A stretch of 64,000 nt of DNA from DATADW01 sp963733905 (GCA_963733905.1 CAVTEU010000018.1:62001-126000), one strand, 5' to 3'; positions 46,398 to 56,082 are shown, counted from the first letter of the stretch. A program made the numbers and translations. The notes: generated by a model from the sequence alone, not told the origin.

Positions 46398-47970
46398 GAC
46401 CCGGCTCCGTGACCGCGCTCGGTACAAGCCCTCGATTGGTACCGGCAGACGACCTGGGGCGGGCAAAGCCCCGAATAGGGCCGCTGCCAACGCCTTCATC
46501 GCAGGCGGCTGGATCCCGTACGTGCACAGATGGGTGCCGGCGGCGGGGTAGACGGCGAGATCCCAAGGGGTACGGAGTGCCACTGTGACCGTCGGGGTCC
46601 CGGTCTCGAGAAGAGCCCCGACCAACTCGACCTGCGCGGGGTCCAGGTGGGCGGAGATCGTGCCCACGACCACCAGGTCCGCCTCCTCGGCCTTCTGCCG
46701 GGCCGCCGCCACCTCATCGTGCGAGTGGCGGCTGGGAGGTGACCATCTCCACCACCCGAGGATGGTGCTCTCGCAGCGACGCAGCCAGCAGGGGTGGCAC
46801 GGTGCTCGACGTGTCGGCGGGGGTGAGGTCGGTCAGCGCGGGCATGACAGCCAGAACCGTCTCATCGGCGGATGGGCGGAGAGGGAGCAAGCGCTCCCGG
46901 TCGCGCAGCAATGTGATGGACCGCTGGGCCACATCGTCGGCCAGGGCGTGGTGCTCGGGTGACCCGACCACGTCCACCGGGGGTCGCTCGAAACCCGTCA
47001 GCCAATTTCGCAGGGCGAGCACCCGGTCGGCCGACCGCTCCAACCCGCCAGGGTCGACCAGTCTGCGGCGAAGCGCCAGGCGAGACCGGATCGCAGCAAC
47101 TCCTGTTGCTCCTCGCCGTCGGCGCACAAGCAGGAGGTCGACACCGGCCCCAAGCGCGGCGATCACATCGACCACCATCCCCGGCCCCTGGGCAAGAGCG
47201 TGCATGTTGAGCGCGTCGGTGATCACCACCCCATCGAACCCGATGCCCTTCCTCAGCAGGTCGTCCACCACCTCGGGCGACAGCGAGCTGGGCAGGTCGT
47301 GGCTCCAGGTGAGCGCCGGGAGGGCGTAATGGCCGACCATCACCGCCCGGGCACCCGCCTCCACCGCGGCGCGGAACGGCACCAACTCGACTTCCTCGAG
47401 CCTCTCCCGGTCGTGGTCGAGCACGGGAAGCTCGTAGTGAGGGTCGACCACGGCATCGCCCTTCCCGGGGAAGTGCTTCGGCACCGCCGCCACACCCTCT
47501 GCCTGGAGCCCGCGCACCATCGCCGCCGCCATCTCGCCCACCCGAGCCGGGTGATCGCCAAAGGCGCGGATGCCGAGCGAGGGATTGTCGGGATGGGTGG
47601 CCAGGTCGCACACCGGGGCGTAGTCGACCGTGATCCCCAGGGCGCGCAACTCTCGTCCCATCGCCCTTCCCACCGCCTCGGTGAGATCGATGTCGTCAGC
47701 GGCGCCGAGCGCCATGTTGCCCGGGAATGGTGTGGTGGCGGGACCGGCCCCGAGCAATTGACCCCCCTCGTGGTCGGCTGCGATCAGCAACGGGAGGTCG
47801 GTGCCGGCCGCCTCCTGCAATGCGGCGGTGAGCGCCGTCATCTGGGCCACCGACCCCACGTTGCTGTTGCCGAAGAGGGTGACTCCCGGGCTGTCCGGGA
47901 GCACCCGAGCCAGCCACGCTGGAACCTCGATACCTTCGAAGGCCGCCATGAGCGCCCGCTCGGCGCTCAT
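46394..47970 (-). CDS. nagZ: Glycoside hydrolase family 3 beta-N-acetylhexosaminidase NagZ (frameshifts)
   Basis: About 520 residues. The GH3 signature KHFPGKGD is at 165-172 with the catalytic His/Asp dyad downstream, and the nucleophile D252 is in GVVITDALNM. The N-terminal half is intact, without a signal peptide, so the enzyme is cytosolic and would split imported GlcNAc disaccharides (chitobiose or muropeptide-derived). A break near 46725 leads to a C-terminal GH3_C-like domain (EEADLVVVGTISAHLDPAQV and LRTPWDLAVYPAAG), and another near 46430 to the end ERGHGAGS at 46394. The region 47090-47110 may hold one more indel. Confidence 0.85.
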
Positions 47971-47971
47971 G

Positions 47972-48886
47972 TCAGCCCTTGACCGAACCGGCGAGGATCC
48001 CTCGGACGAAGAAGCGCTGCAGGAGCAGGAACACGATGAGCGGGACGAGCATGGTGACGAATGCCCCGGCCGTCAGGACATGCCAGTCCTGACCCCGCGA
48101 ACCGACCAGCTCGTTGAGCTGAATGGTGAGTATGGCTACGTCCTCTCGGCTACCGAGAAAGACCAGCGCCACCAGGAGGTCGTTCCACACCCAGAGAAAC
48201 TGGAAAATGGCAAACGACGCCAGGGCGGGAACCGATAGCGGGAGCACCAGCCGAATGAAGGCTGTGAAATGCGAGGCGCCGTCGATATAGGCCGACTCGA
48301 ACAGGTCCTTGGGGAGCTGGGAAATATAGTTGTAAAGCAAATAGATCGCGAGCGGCAGACCGAAACCCGTATGCGCCAGCCAAATCCCAAGAAACGTCCC
48401 CGTTAGTCCGAAGGTGACATAGCCCCGCAGCAGGGGGACGAGGGCCATCTGCAACGGAACCACCAAGAGGCTGACAACGATCACAAACAGAACTGCCCGC
48501 CCAGGGAACTTCATCCAGGCAAAGGCATAGGCAGCGAACGCAGCCATCGTGATCGGTATCACAGTCGCCGGAATGGTGACGATGAGGCTATTCACAAAGG
48601 CATTGAGCATGCCCTCGCTGGAGAGCACGTCCGAATAGTTGGCCATCGTCCATGTCTCCATGAACGGATTCGTAAAAACCGTCCACCACCCTGACGAACG
48701 GATCTCGTTGGGCTCTCGGAAAGAAGTGATAAGCAGGCCAAATGTCGGCAATGTCCAGATAGCGGCGATGAGGACGACCGATACACGAACGGGGAGCTTG
48801 GTCCAGAAGGTGCCACCTGGGGGCGTGGTCGCAATGGGAACCCCGCGCCGTTCCGCCGTTGGTGCTGCTTCCGCGGTTGCAGTCAT
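47972..48886 (-). CDS. Carbohydrate ABC transporter permease (MalG type)
   Basis: A 304-residue permease with six helices and the cytoplasmic EAA loop FESAYIDGASHFTAFIRLVL then PLSVPALA. The N-terminal tail is Ala/Thr-rich. It pairs with the MalF-type permease just upstream (4-base overlap) and the binding protein; no ATPase gene lies in the operon, so a shared MsiK/MalK-type ATPase encoded elsewhere is expected, as is common in actinobacteria. Confidence 0.92.
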   Translation of the reverse strand: MTATAEAAPTAERRGVPIATTPPGGTFWTKLPVRVSVVLIAAIWTLPTFGLLITSFREPNEIRSSGWWTVFTNPFMETWTMANYSDVLSSEGMLNAFVNSLIVTIPATVIPITMAAFAAYAFAWMKFPGRAVLFVIVVSLLVVPLQMALVPLLRGYVTFGLTGTFLGIWLAHTGFGLPLAIYLLYNYISQLPKDLFESAYIDGASHFTAFIRLVLPLSVPALASFAIFQFLWVWNDLLVALVFLGSREDVAILTIQLNELVGSRGQDWHVLTAGAFVTMLVPLIVFLLLQRFFVRGILAGSVKG

Positions 48887-50065
48887 GCGCCGATCCCTTG
48901 TCGCCTTAGGTTCCGTACGTTGATGATGATCACGGGCGTCACGACAATGAGCAAGGCCATGGCGATGGCACTGGCGAAGCCGAGGTTCCTGAAGCGGAAC
49001 ATCTGCTCGAACATGCTATTGGCGAGGACCTGGCTTTCGAAGTTTCCCCCGGTGAGCACATAGACGATGTCAAACACCTTGAGAACGGCGATGAAGATGG
49101 TGGTGGCCACCGTGATGATGGATCCTCGGATCGAGGGGATGATGATCCGGAAGAACACCTGAAGCTCGGTGGCGCCGTCGATCCGCGCCGCCTCGAGGTG
49201 CTCATCTGGTACGCCCTTGATCGCTGCAGACAAGATGACCATGGCGAATCCGGTCTGGAGCCAGATCATTATTACGATCATCGCAAGGGTGTTGAGCCCC
49301 GGGGTCTGGAGAAAGACGACCGGATTCCCTCCAAGAGCCGTGATGATGGCGTTGAAAAAGCCGATTTGAGGCTGACCCGGTGGCCGCCAGTCGTACATGA
49401 AACGCCAGATGACGGCGGCGCCAACCCCTGAGATGGCGAGAGGGAGGAAGACAAAAGTCTTGGCGAGAGCCTCACGACGTACTCGATCAACCAGAGCGGC
49501 GAAGAGCAGCCCGATGATGACGCTTCCCGAGACTCCCAAGACCAACCAGAGAATGTTGTTCCGCCACGCCAGCAGCATCTCGTCGCTGGTGAACACGAAC
49601 CCGTAGTTCTCGGCGAACCCGCCATCCGTCACTGATCTGATGGCGGTCCCGACGATGGGATAGACGAGGAAGATCGCCAAGATCACGACGGCGGGGCCCA
49701 CGAACACATAGGGGCGCAGCCGGGTCTGGGTCTCCCCTGAGAAGGTATTGAGGAGACGATTGGCGATGAAATAGAGCGCCCAGATTCCGGCGACGCCCAG
49801 CACCAAGGCCACCAGGGCAATGATCAGCTTCGAGAGGAGCGGGTTGAGCCCGATACTCCTCGATGGCATCGGCCTCACTGCTGAACCCAATCAACCGGTA
49901 GAAGCCACCGATCAGCCTCGCCGGCTGCTCCTCGTCGGTGAGGAACAGATAGCCGCCGGCGAGAGTGACGAGAAGCAGCAGCCCCCAACCAAGCGAGGCC
50001 AACCTGGTCCGGACCGGGGTACCAGTCTTCTCCTCGATGACGGTTTTTGTCGGAGCTGCCGCCAT
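48883..50065 (-). CDS. Carbohydrate ABC transporter permease (MalF type; one frameshift)
   Basis: About 390 residues with an extended N-terminus: first helix LGWGLLLLVTLAGGYLFLTD, then RLIGGFYRLIGFSSEADAIE. A break near 49860 joins it to LSKLIIALVALVLGVAGIWA and the core. The EAA loop is LEAARIDGATELQVFFRIII. The two extra N-terminal helices are typical of some high-GC sugar permeases. It precedes the MalG partner and follows the binding protein by 78 bases. Confidence 0.87.
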
Positions 50066-50142
50066 GTCCTCCCCTACGGGTGCGTCAGGGAGAGAGCCCG
50101 AAGGCTCTCTCCCTACGCAACTCGACTATCAATGGATCCCGC

Positions 50143-51606
50143 CTAGCCCGAAGGCCAGCTGTCCTCGATCTCCTGGAAGATCGCCTCGGTGTTCTCGCCA
50201 TCGGCACTGATCCAGTCGAGCATACCGGTCCAGAAGGTACCGGCGCCGACCTCGGCCGGCATCAGGTCGGAGGCGTCGAACCCGAAGGTGCTGGCCTCTG
50301 CCACCATTGGCGCCAGCTCATTCGTCGGGTACGTCGTGTACCAGTCGACCGGGACCGACTTGTTGGGCGAGAGGAACGCCTGGGGTGACTCGATCCACCC
50401 CTGTGCCCCCTCCGGGGTGGCCAGGAACTCGAGTGTGGCACGCACCTCGGGCCGGTCGTCGAACATGACGAACATGTCGCCGGCGCCCAGCACCGGGCTG
50501 CCGAACTCCTCTTCGATCGGGGGGAAGTAGAAGAAGGAGCTGTCCTCCCCTGCCACTGTGCCCTCGGGCCAGAAGCCGGGGATCCAGGCTGCCTGCTTCT
50601 GCATCCAGCACCCCGGGCCGTCCTCGTTGAACATCGGGTCCTGCACCACCTCGATGTTGGTGGCGAGCATCCCGTCGGTGCCTCCGATGACGTAGTCAGG
50701 GCTGAACCAGATCTGGGAGATGAATTCGGCGGCCTCGAGAACCTCGGGGTCGTTGAACGGGATCTCGTGATCGATCCATGCCTGGTAGGTCTCCGGCGGC
50801 GCGGTGCGGAGCATGACGTCCTCGAACCAGTCGGTCGCCACCCAGCCGTCGTTGGCCCCCGTGTGCCTCACCGAGAAGCACCACGGGTTGCCGTTGCCGT
50901 CGGCGATGATCTGGTCGGAGAGAGCGATCAGCTCGTCCCACGTCGTCGGGATCTCGTACCCGTTCTCCTCGAACGCCTGCACCGGGTACCACACGATCGA
51001 CTTCACGTCGCCCTTGTAGAAGACCCCGTACAGGGTGTCCTCGAAGGAGCCGGCGAGCACCAGGTTGGGCCCGAGGTCGGCTTCGAACTGCTCCTGGTTG
51101 ATCCAGTCCAGCGGGAGAGCGAAGCCTTCACTGGCGTAACGCTGCATCACGCCCGGCTGGGCGATCTGGGCCAGGTCGGGCGGGTCACCCCCGTCGACCA
51201 GAGTCTGCAGAGCAGTCTCGTAGTCGGTGAGTGGCTCGTACACCACGTCGATCCCGGTGGCGTCCCGGAACGGCTGGAGCGCGGCGTTGAAGGAATCCTC
51301 CTCCGCCTCGATCCATTGCGCCGAGATCACAACCTCGGTGCCCTCGAACTCGCCGGCTAGCGCCTGGTTGAGGTGCTCGTACGGGGTCTCGCCAGCGGCG
51401 CTCGCCGTGGTATCGGTCCCACCAGCGGTGGTGTCGGTCCCACCGGCTGCCGTGGTGTCGGTGCCGCCGGCTGCCGTGGTGTCGGTGCCACCTGCGGCGG
51501 TGGTGTCGGTCCCACCCGCCGCCGTGGTGGCCGCGGGCTCGGCGGCACAGGCCGCCACCACCAGCGCCAAGGCGAGCACAAGCGCCATGACTCTCAGGGT
51601 CTTCAT
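50143..51606 (-). CDS. Extracellular sugar-binding lipoprotein (family 1 solute-binding protein)
   Basis: A 487-residue lipoprotein: signal peptide MKTLRVMALVLALALVVAAC with lipobox VAAC, a Thr/Gly/Asp linker of five AAGGTDTT-type repeats, then a CUT1-type binding domain (GTEVVISAQWIEAEEDSFNA, DPPDLAQIAQPGVMQRYASE, GWVATDWFEDVMLRT, ending AIFQEIEDSWPSG). Aromatic residues are frequent in the cleft region. From the operon it should bind GlcNAc, chitobiose or a related amino sugar, but the ligand is inferred. Its ATG overlaps the ROK kinase stop by ATGA. Confidence 0.9.
   Translation of the reverse strand: MKTLRVMALVLALALVVAACAAEPAATTAAGGTDTTAAGGTDTTAAGGTDTTAAGGTDTTAGGTDTTASAAGETPYEHLNQALAGEFEGTEVVISAQWIEAEEDSFNAALQPFRDATGIDVVYEPLTDYETALQTLVDGGDPPDLAQIAQPGVMQRYASEGFALPLDWINQEQFEADLGPNLVLAGSFEDTLYGVFYKGDVKSIVWYPVQAFEENGYEIPTTWDELIALSDQIIADGNGNPWCFSVRHTGANDGWVATDWFEDVMLRTAPPETYQAWIDHEIPFNDPEVLEAAEFISQIWFSPDYVIGGTDGMLATNIEVVQDPMFNEDGPGCWMQKQAAWIPGFWPEGTVAGEDSSFFYFPPIEEEFGSPVLGAGDMFVMFDDRPEVRATLEFLATPEGAQGWIESPQAFLSPNKSVPVDWYTTYPTNELAPMVAEASTFGFDASDLMPAEVGAGTFWTGMLDWISADGENTEAIFQEIEDSWPSG
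51411..51532 (-). repeat. In-frame 24-bp repeats encoding (AAGGTDTT)n
   Basis: About five tandem units, slightly degenerate at third codon positions, encode the linker between lipid anchor and binding domain. Copy number is likely to vary between strains. Confidence 0.8.
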
Positions 51607-52581
51607 GGTCCTCCTCTCGTTTGGGACACGGTGGTCCCACCCACTCCGGCGGCGGTACGAAGTACCAGTTCTACCGCCCCCATGGCGCCCACTGGATGCC
51701 CGGCAGGCAGTAGGACCACCTTGTCCGGAGGCAACACTAGAGCAGCCAGTTCCGACCGGGCAGCGCGCTCTTCGAGGTGCTCCCGGATTGACGCGAGGAA
51801 GGGGTGTCCGACGGAGGCGACGCCTCCGCCAAGCACGACTACCTCGACACCTGAGGCCATCACCAGCCATTGGACGGTGTTGGCGAGAATCCTGCTGATT
51901 CGACTCACGATCCGCGGCGGCAGCTTGATCGCCGTCGGCTGCCGCCCGGTAGAGGCTCGTCGCTGGGCTGTTCCCGTTCCCGGGCCATGCTTTGGCAATC
52001 GCCGGACCAGCAGCGACCGCCTCGAGGCAGCCCCGCAGCCCGCAGCGGCATTCCGGCCCGTTCGGGTCCACCTCGACATGGCCGATCTCCCCGGCCATCC
52101 CTTCCGCTCCTCGCTGGAGCTTGCCGTCCATGATGAGCCCTGCCGAGATGCCGGTGCCGATGCTCAGGTAGGCGAGGTTCCGCAGCCCGGGCCGCTTCTT
52201 GGCGAGGTGTTCGTAGGCGCCCAGCGTGGCGGCGCGCACGTCGTTCTCGACGGCCAACGGCGGGTCCCCCAGCATCTCGCCCAGCGCGGTGGCGAATGGA
52301 TATCCCTCTGCTCCCACACCGAGGTTTACGGCGTGACGTACCCAGCCGGTTTCCCGGTCGACCTGGCCGGGGAGGCCGATCCCGACCGCGGTCATCTCGT
52401 CGAGCGATCGTCCGGCATCAGCCAGCGTCGTCTCCACCAGGCGGGCGATGTCGGCGACGACCCGGTCGAATCCGGCCCGGTTGGTCAGACACTGCGACCG
52501 CCCTGCCAGCCCCGTGCCGTTCACCACGACCGCTTCGATGGTGGTGCCACCAACGTCGACCCCGACGAACGTCCCGGTCAT
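51603..52581 (-). CDS. ROK-family sugar kinase (glucokinase/GlcNAc kinase-like; one frameshift)
   Basis: About 325 residues. Phosphate motif GVDVGGTTIEAVVV (7-20), catalytic Asp in VENDVRAATLGAY, and the ROK zinc motif GHVEVDPNGPECRCGLRGCL. A break near 51930 leads to the second half (VQWLVMASGVEVVVLGGGVA and LPAGHPVGAMGAVELVLR). It lacks an HTH, so it is an enzyme: likely GlcNAc kinase, making GlcNAc-6-P for nagA, though glucokinase activity is an alternative. The ATG overlaps the upstream regulator stop and its stop overlaps the binding-protein ATG. Confidence 0.87.
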
Positions 52582-53709
52582 CGCCAGACCACCCCGAGCT
52601 CGGCGGCGAGCACCATCGCCGAGGCGCCGGCCAGGACGAGGTCGGCGTCGAGGGCCGCCCAACGGACATCGACGTGGGCCGACATGGTGGGGAGGACACG
52701 GTCCCTGATCGTCTCGGCGACCGCCTCTCTGAACGGCTCACCGGCGGCTCGGACCGGCCCTGCGAGGGCGACATGCCGTACGTCGAGCGTGGCGACGACG
52801 TGGGCGAGCGCAGCTCCCAGCGCGTGCCCCGCAGCTGTGACGATCCCTGCCACCGAAGTCGGAAGCCAGGTCGATCGGAGAGGCCTGGCGACCGAGGACG
52901 ACCGATGCGGCGGCGAGCAGAGAATGCATGGCCACGACGGTCTCGAGGCAGCCTCTGCGTCCGCACCAACAGGGCGAGCCATCGGCATCGACCACGACGT
53001 GGCCGATCTCTCCCGCCCCGGAGCCGGGCCCACGGTAGAGCCGGCCGTCGAGGACGATTCCGGCGCCGACCCCCTCGCCCACCCGGACGAGGACGAGGCT
53101 CTCGCCCTCGGGGAACCCGTGCGAGTACTCCGCCAAGGCGGCGACGTGCGAGTCGTTGGCCACGTGGACGGGGATGCCCAAGCGGGCGCCGAGAAGACTC
53201 GCCAGCGGCACCTCGTCCCACTCGAGATGGGACGCGCTCCGCACAGTGCCGTCAGGGTCCACGATGCCCGGCGTGGCCACCCCCACCCCGATCACGTCGG
53301 ATGGCGCCTGGGAGATGAGGCGCTCGGCCAGTCGGCCAACCTCCTCCAATGCGTCGTCGCCCGTGTGGCTGTCCGTCGCCTCGGCCCGGTGCTCGATCTT
53401 TCCCTGCAGATCGGCGATCGCTGCGGTGAAGGGAACAGTGCTGAGATCGAGGGCGACGATGCTCCGGCTGCCCGGTGCCAACGACACCATGGTGGGAGGC
53501 TTCCCGCCGGCGGAGACACCCGTCCCCAGCTCGACCACCAGCCCTTCGTCGAGCAGAACACCCACCAGGTCGGAGACCGTCGCTTTGGCCAAGTGGGTCT
53601 CACGAGCGATCTCGGCCCGGCTGGTTGGGCCCCTGCGGTAGATCGTCTGCAAGGCGAGTCGCATGTTTCGAGTGCGTGTTTCCGCCCTGGTGGCCTTGTG
53701 CGCCGCCAC
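52578..53709 (-). CDS. ROK-family transcriptional regulator (NagC/XylR type; one frameshift)
   Basis: About 375 residues: N-terminal winged HTH (LALQTIYRRGPTSRAEIARE and LAKATVSDLVGVLLDEGLVV, about 18-60) fused to a ROK sugar-binding domain with ESLVLVRVGEGVGAGIVLDG and the zinc motif GHVVVDADGSPCWCGRRGCL. A break near 52870 leads to the C-terminal HALGAALAHVVATLDVRHVA then LAGPVRAAGEPF. It heads the operon and probably represses it until an amino sugar or its phosphate binds. GTG 53709. Confidence 0.87.
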
Positions 53710-53734
53710 GGTGAGAGGTGTGTCAACTTCGATT

Positions 53735-53745
53735 GTTCACTGAAC
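53735..53745. promoter_or_regulatory. Palindrome upstream of the amino-sugar operon, candidate ROK operator
   Basis: GTTCACTGAAC has perfect 5-bp arms (GTTCA/TGAAC) and lies 26 bases before the regulator GTG, next to a TTAGTAA word on the minus strand (53754-53748). It is suited for autoregulation; unproven. Confidence 0.35.
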
Positions 53746-53835
53746 TTACTAACCCAACGGTGCACAGGTTGCGACTCCGAACAAATTTCGTTTTCGCGAT
53801 CTCTTCCGGTAGCGAGCGGCGAGCGGATCCTTGGC

Positions 53836-53882
53836 TGCGTCTTCCGTCTCCGTCCGTCTTGCCGTCTTCCGTCTGCCGTCGC
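53836..53882. repeat. GACGGAA/GACGGCA array (reversed) before cimA
   Basis: GTCTTCCGTC, CCGTCTTGCCGTC and GTCTGCCGTC units run up to the cimA -35 box. Same family as the arrays at 11644, 29764, 33398 and 37493. Confidence 0.7.
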
Positions 53883-53885
53883 ACA

Positions 53886-53915
53886 TTGACAGTGGCCACC
53901 CCCTCGTGGCATGCT
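53886..53915 (+). promoter_or_regulatory. cimA leader promoter
   Basis: TTGACA (53886-53891), 18-base spacer, CATGCT (53910-53915). The predicted start, about 53920, falls at the leader-peptide ATG (53919) or just before an in-frame TTG (53925). Confidence 0.5.
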
Positions 53916-53918
53916 CCA

Positions 53919-53957
53919 ATGGCTTTGAGCCGCCAAACAACCATCATCATCGCCTGA
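53919..53957 (+). CDS. cimA leader peptide (MALSRQTTIIIA)
   Basis: Twelve codons with Thr-Thr-Ile-Ile-Ile near the end (three ATC codons at 53943-53951), then Ala and TGA. The stop is immediately followed by a perfect 11-bp hairpin and then an intrinsic terminator before cimA. Ile is the end product of the citramalate pathway that cimA starts, so the codon choice fits regulation by charged tRNA-Ile. If transcription starts after 53919, the TTG at 53925 would give a 10-residue version with the same Ile run. Confidence 0.7.
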   Translation: MALSRQTTIIIA

Positions 53958-53981
53958 GCGCACGCCGGAACCGGCGTGCGC
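53958..53981 (+). promoter_or_regulatory. Perfect leader hairpin between Ile-codon run and terminator
   Basis: GCGCACGCCGG-AA-CCGGCGTGCGC, 11-bp stem, starting at the base after the leader stop codon. It probably acts as the 1:2 (pause/anti-antiterminator) hairpin; a stalled ribosome on the Ile codons would melt it. Confidence 0.6.
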
Positions 53982-53988
53982 AACGAAG

Positions 53989-54019
53989 CCCTCTGCCAAC
54001 GGCAGGGGGTTTCTTCTTT
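53989..54019 (+). terminator. Intrinsic terminator of the cimA leader
   Basis: CCCTCTGCC (53989-53997), loop AAC, GGCAGGGGG (54001-54009), then TTTCTTCTTT. It ends 11 bases before the cimA ATG and overlaps nothing else, so it must regulate cimA. Confidence 0.8.
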
Positions 54020-54030
54020 GCGGAGGAGCC

Positions 54031-55632
54031 ATGGAAACCCAGCTCGAGATCTACGACACCACCCTGCGTGACGGCTCGCAGCAGGAAGGGATATCGCTCA
54101 CCGTGGGCGACAAGCTGCGGATCGCTGCGTTGCTCGACGAGTTGGGGGTTCATTACATCGAGGGCGGGTGGCCCGGAGCCCTCCCCAAGGACGACGAGTT
54201 CTTCAGACGGGCGCAGCCAACTCGACCTGAAGGGCGCCACCTTGGTCGCATTCGGCTCCACCAGAAGGCCAGGCACTGCGGTGCGAAGCCGACCCACAGC
54301 TCCAAGCCGTGCTCGGGCCGACACCGAGGCGGTGTGCATCGTCGGCAAGGCATGGGACGAGCACGTCCTCCACGCACTGCGGACCGATCTCGACGAGGCC
54401 GTTGCCATGGCAGGTGACACCGTCGAATACCTCCGCAGTCAGGGTCGCCGCGTCTTCTTCGACGCCGAGCACTTCTTCGACGGCTACGAGGCCAACCCGA
54501 GATTTGCGCTGGCGGTGGCCCGCGCCGCAGTGGAAGCGGGGGCGGAGCGGCTCGTCCTCTGCGACACCAACGGGGGCACGCTCCCCCACCAGATCGTGGA
54601 TGTGATCGGCAAAGTGCGGGCAGAGCTTCCCGAGGCGGAGATCGGTGTCCACTTTCACAACGACAGTGGGTGCGCAGTGGCATCCTCGCTGGCGGCGGTG
54701 GGGGCGGGGGTCCGCCAACTCCAGGGCTGCGTCAACGGATACGGCGAGCGGACCGGAAATGCCGACCTCTGCACGATCATCCCCGACCTGGTGCTCAAGA
54801 TGGGAATCCCCGTGGTCACCGACGAGCAGTTGGGGGCACTCGCTCCGATCTCCCACCATATCGCCGAGATAGTCAACATCGCCCTCGACCCCCACCGGCC
54901 CTACGTGGGTGCATCGGCTTTCACCCACAAGGCGGGACTCCACACCTCGGCACTGGCCAGAAGGCGCGGCGCCTACGAGCACACCGAGCCGGCGCTGGTG
55001 GGCAACCACACCCGGATGGTGGTGTCGGAGCAGGCAGGTAAGGCATCCGTCTTCCACAAGGCAGCCGAGCTCGGGCTCGAGATGGATGACGACCTGGCCC
55101 GGACGGTGCTCGACCGCGTCAAGAAGCAGGAGCAGGCGGGCTACCACTACGAAGCAGCTGACGGGTCATTCGAGTTGCTGGTGAGAGAAGCCGCCGGGTG
55201 GGTCCAGCCCTTCTTCGAGCTGGAATCGTTCCGCACCTTCGTCGAGAGGCGACCCGGCGAGGATGTGGGCGCCGAAGCGACGGTCAAGCTCATGGTGGGA
55301 GACGAGAGGGTGATCACCACCGGTGAGGGCAACGGGCCGGTCCACGCCCTCGACCAGGCATTGCGGGCGGCACTTCGCACCCGATACCCCGAGGTGGACC
55401 AGCTTCGGCTCACCGACTACCGGGTCCGGGTACTCGACTCCAAGGACGGGACGGCGGCCACTGTGCGGGTGCTCCTGGAAACCAGCGACGGCGACGGCTC
55501 CTGGGGAACGATCGGGGTCCACGAGAACGTGATCGAGGCTTCATGGGAGGCGCTGGCAGAGGGGATAGTCGTCGGGCTGTTGCGGAGTGCCGCCGGAGCG
55601 GGACCCAGGCTCGTCCCAGGGCTGGCCCGTGA
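54031..55632 (+). CDS. cimA: (R)-citramalate synthase (three frameshifts)
   Basis: Condenses pyruvate and acetyl-CoA to citramalate, the first step of threonine-independent isoleucine synthesis. About 530 residues: IYDTTLRDGSQQEGISLTVG (metal-binding D-T-T-L-R-D-G), HYIEGGWPGALPKDDEFF; breaks near 54216 and 54290-54320; FFDAEHFFDGYEANP, LVLCDTNGGTLPH, GVHFHNDSGCAVASS (H-x-H metal site), NGYGERTGNADL; then the LeuA-type allosteric domain (VHALDQALRAALRTRYPEVD and VLLETSDGDGSWGTIGV). A last shift near 55590 brings the stop to about 55632. The allosteric domain implies Ile feedback as well as the leader-peptide control upstream. GGAGGAG precedes the ATG. Confidence 0.9.
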
Positions 55633-55982
55633 ACGCGCTGACACCGCTGGCGGATCGGAGCAACGGGTACCTCACCACCACGGGAAGCCGCAGCGGGCAG
55701 CGGCACACCATCGAGATCTGGTTCGCCCTCCAAGGCGACACCGTCTATCTCCTGTCGGGAAGCGCGGGGCGTTCCGACTGGTGCCGCAACCTGGAAGCGA
55801 ACCCAGAGGTGACGTTCTCCATCGACGGCACCGAGGCGGCGGGCCAGGCCCGTGCCGTCTCCGATCCGGAGGAGGACCAACTGGCGCGTGACCTGGTGGT
55901 CGCCAAGTACCAGCCGCGCTACCGAGGCGACCTCTCCGATTGGCGACGGGAGTCGCGCCCCTACGCCGTCGATCTGGAGTGA
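55629..55982 (+). CDS. Nitroreductase-family deazaflavin (F420)-dependent oxidoreductase
   Basis: A 117-residue split-barrel protein of the DUF385/F420H2-dependent reductase group: GYLTTTGSRSGQRHTIEIWF (14-33), VYLLSGSAGRSDWCRNLEAN near 38-57 and the C-terminal QPRYRGDLSDWRRESRPYAV. Members reduce or hydrogenate diverse compounds with F420H2. GTG 55629 lies at the predicted end of cimA, so they may be co-transcribed. The substrate is unknown. Together with the LLM protein at 6599 it suggests an F420-using organism. Confidence 0.8.
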   Translation: MNALTPLADRSNGYLTTTGSRSGQRHTIEIWFALQGDTVYLLSGSAGRSDWCRNLEANPEVTFSIDGTEAAGQARAVSDPEEDQLARDLVVAKYQPRYRGDLSDWRRESRPYAVDLE

Positions 55983-56082
55983 CGAACATCCGCCGTTCTC
56001 CACCGGCAGGCTTGGGACGCTGAGAGTGCCTGACTCAATGCCGACCCCGGGGCGGTCGCCGGCGCATGGCTACCGTGTCGCC

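Noticed and set aside
45246..46712. A hexosaminidase-NagA fusion
   Set aside because: The first ~105 residues are the C-terminal part of NagZ. With a shift near 46430 NagZ ends ERGHGAGS at a TGA that overlaps the nagA GTG.
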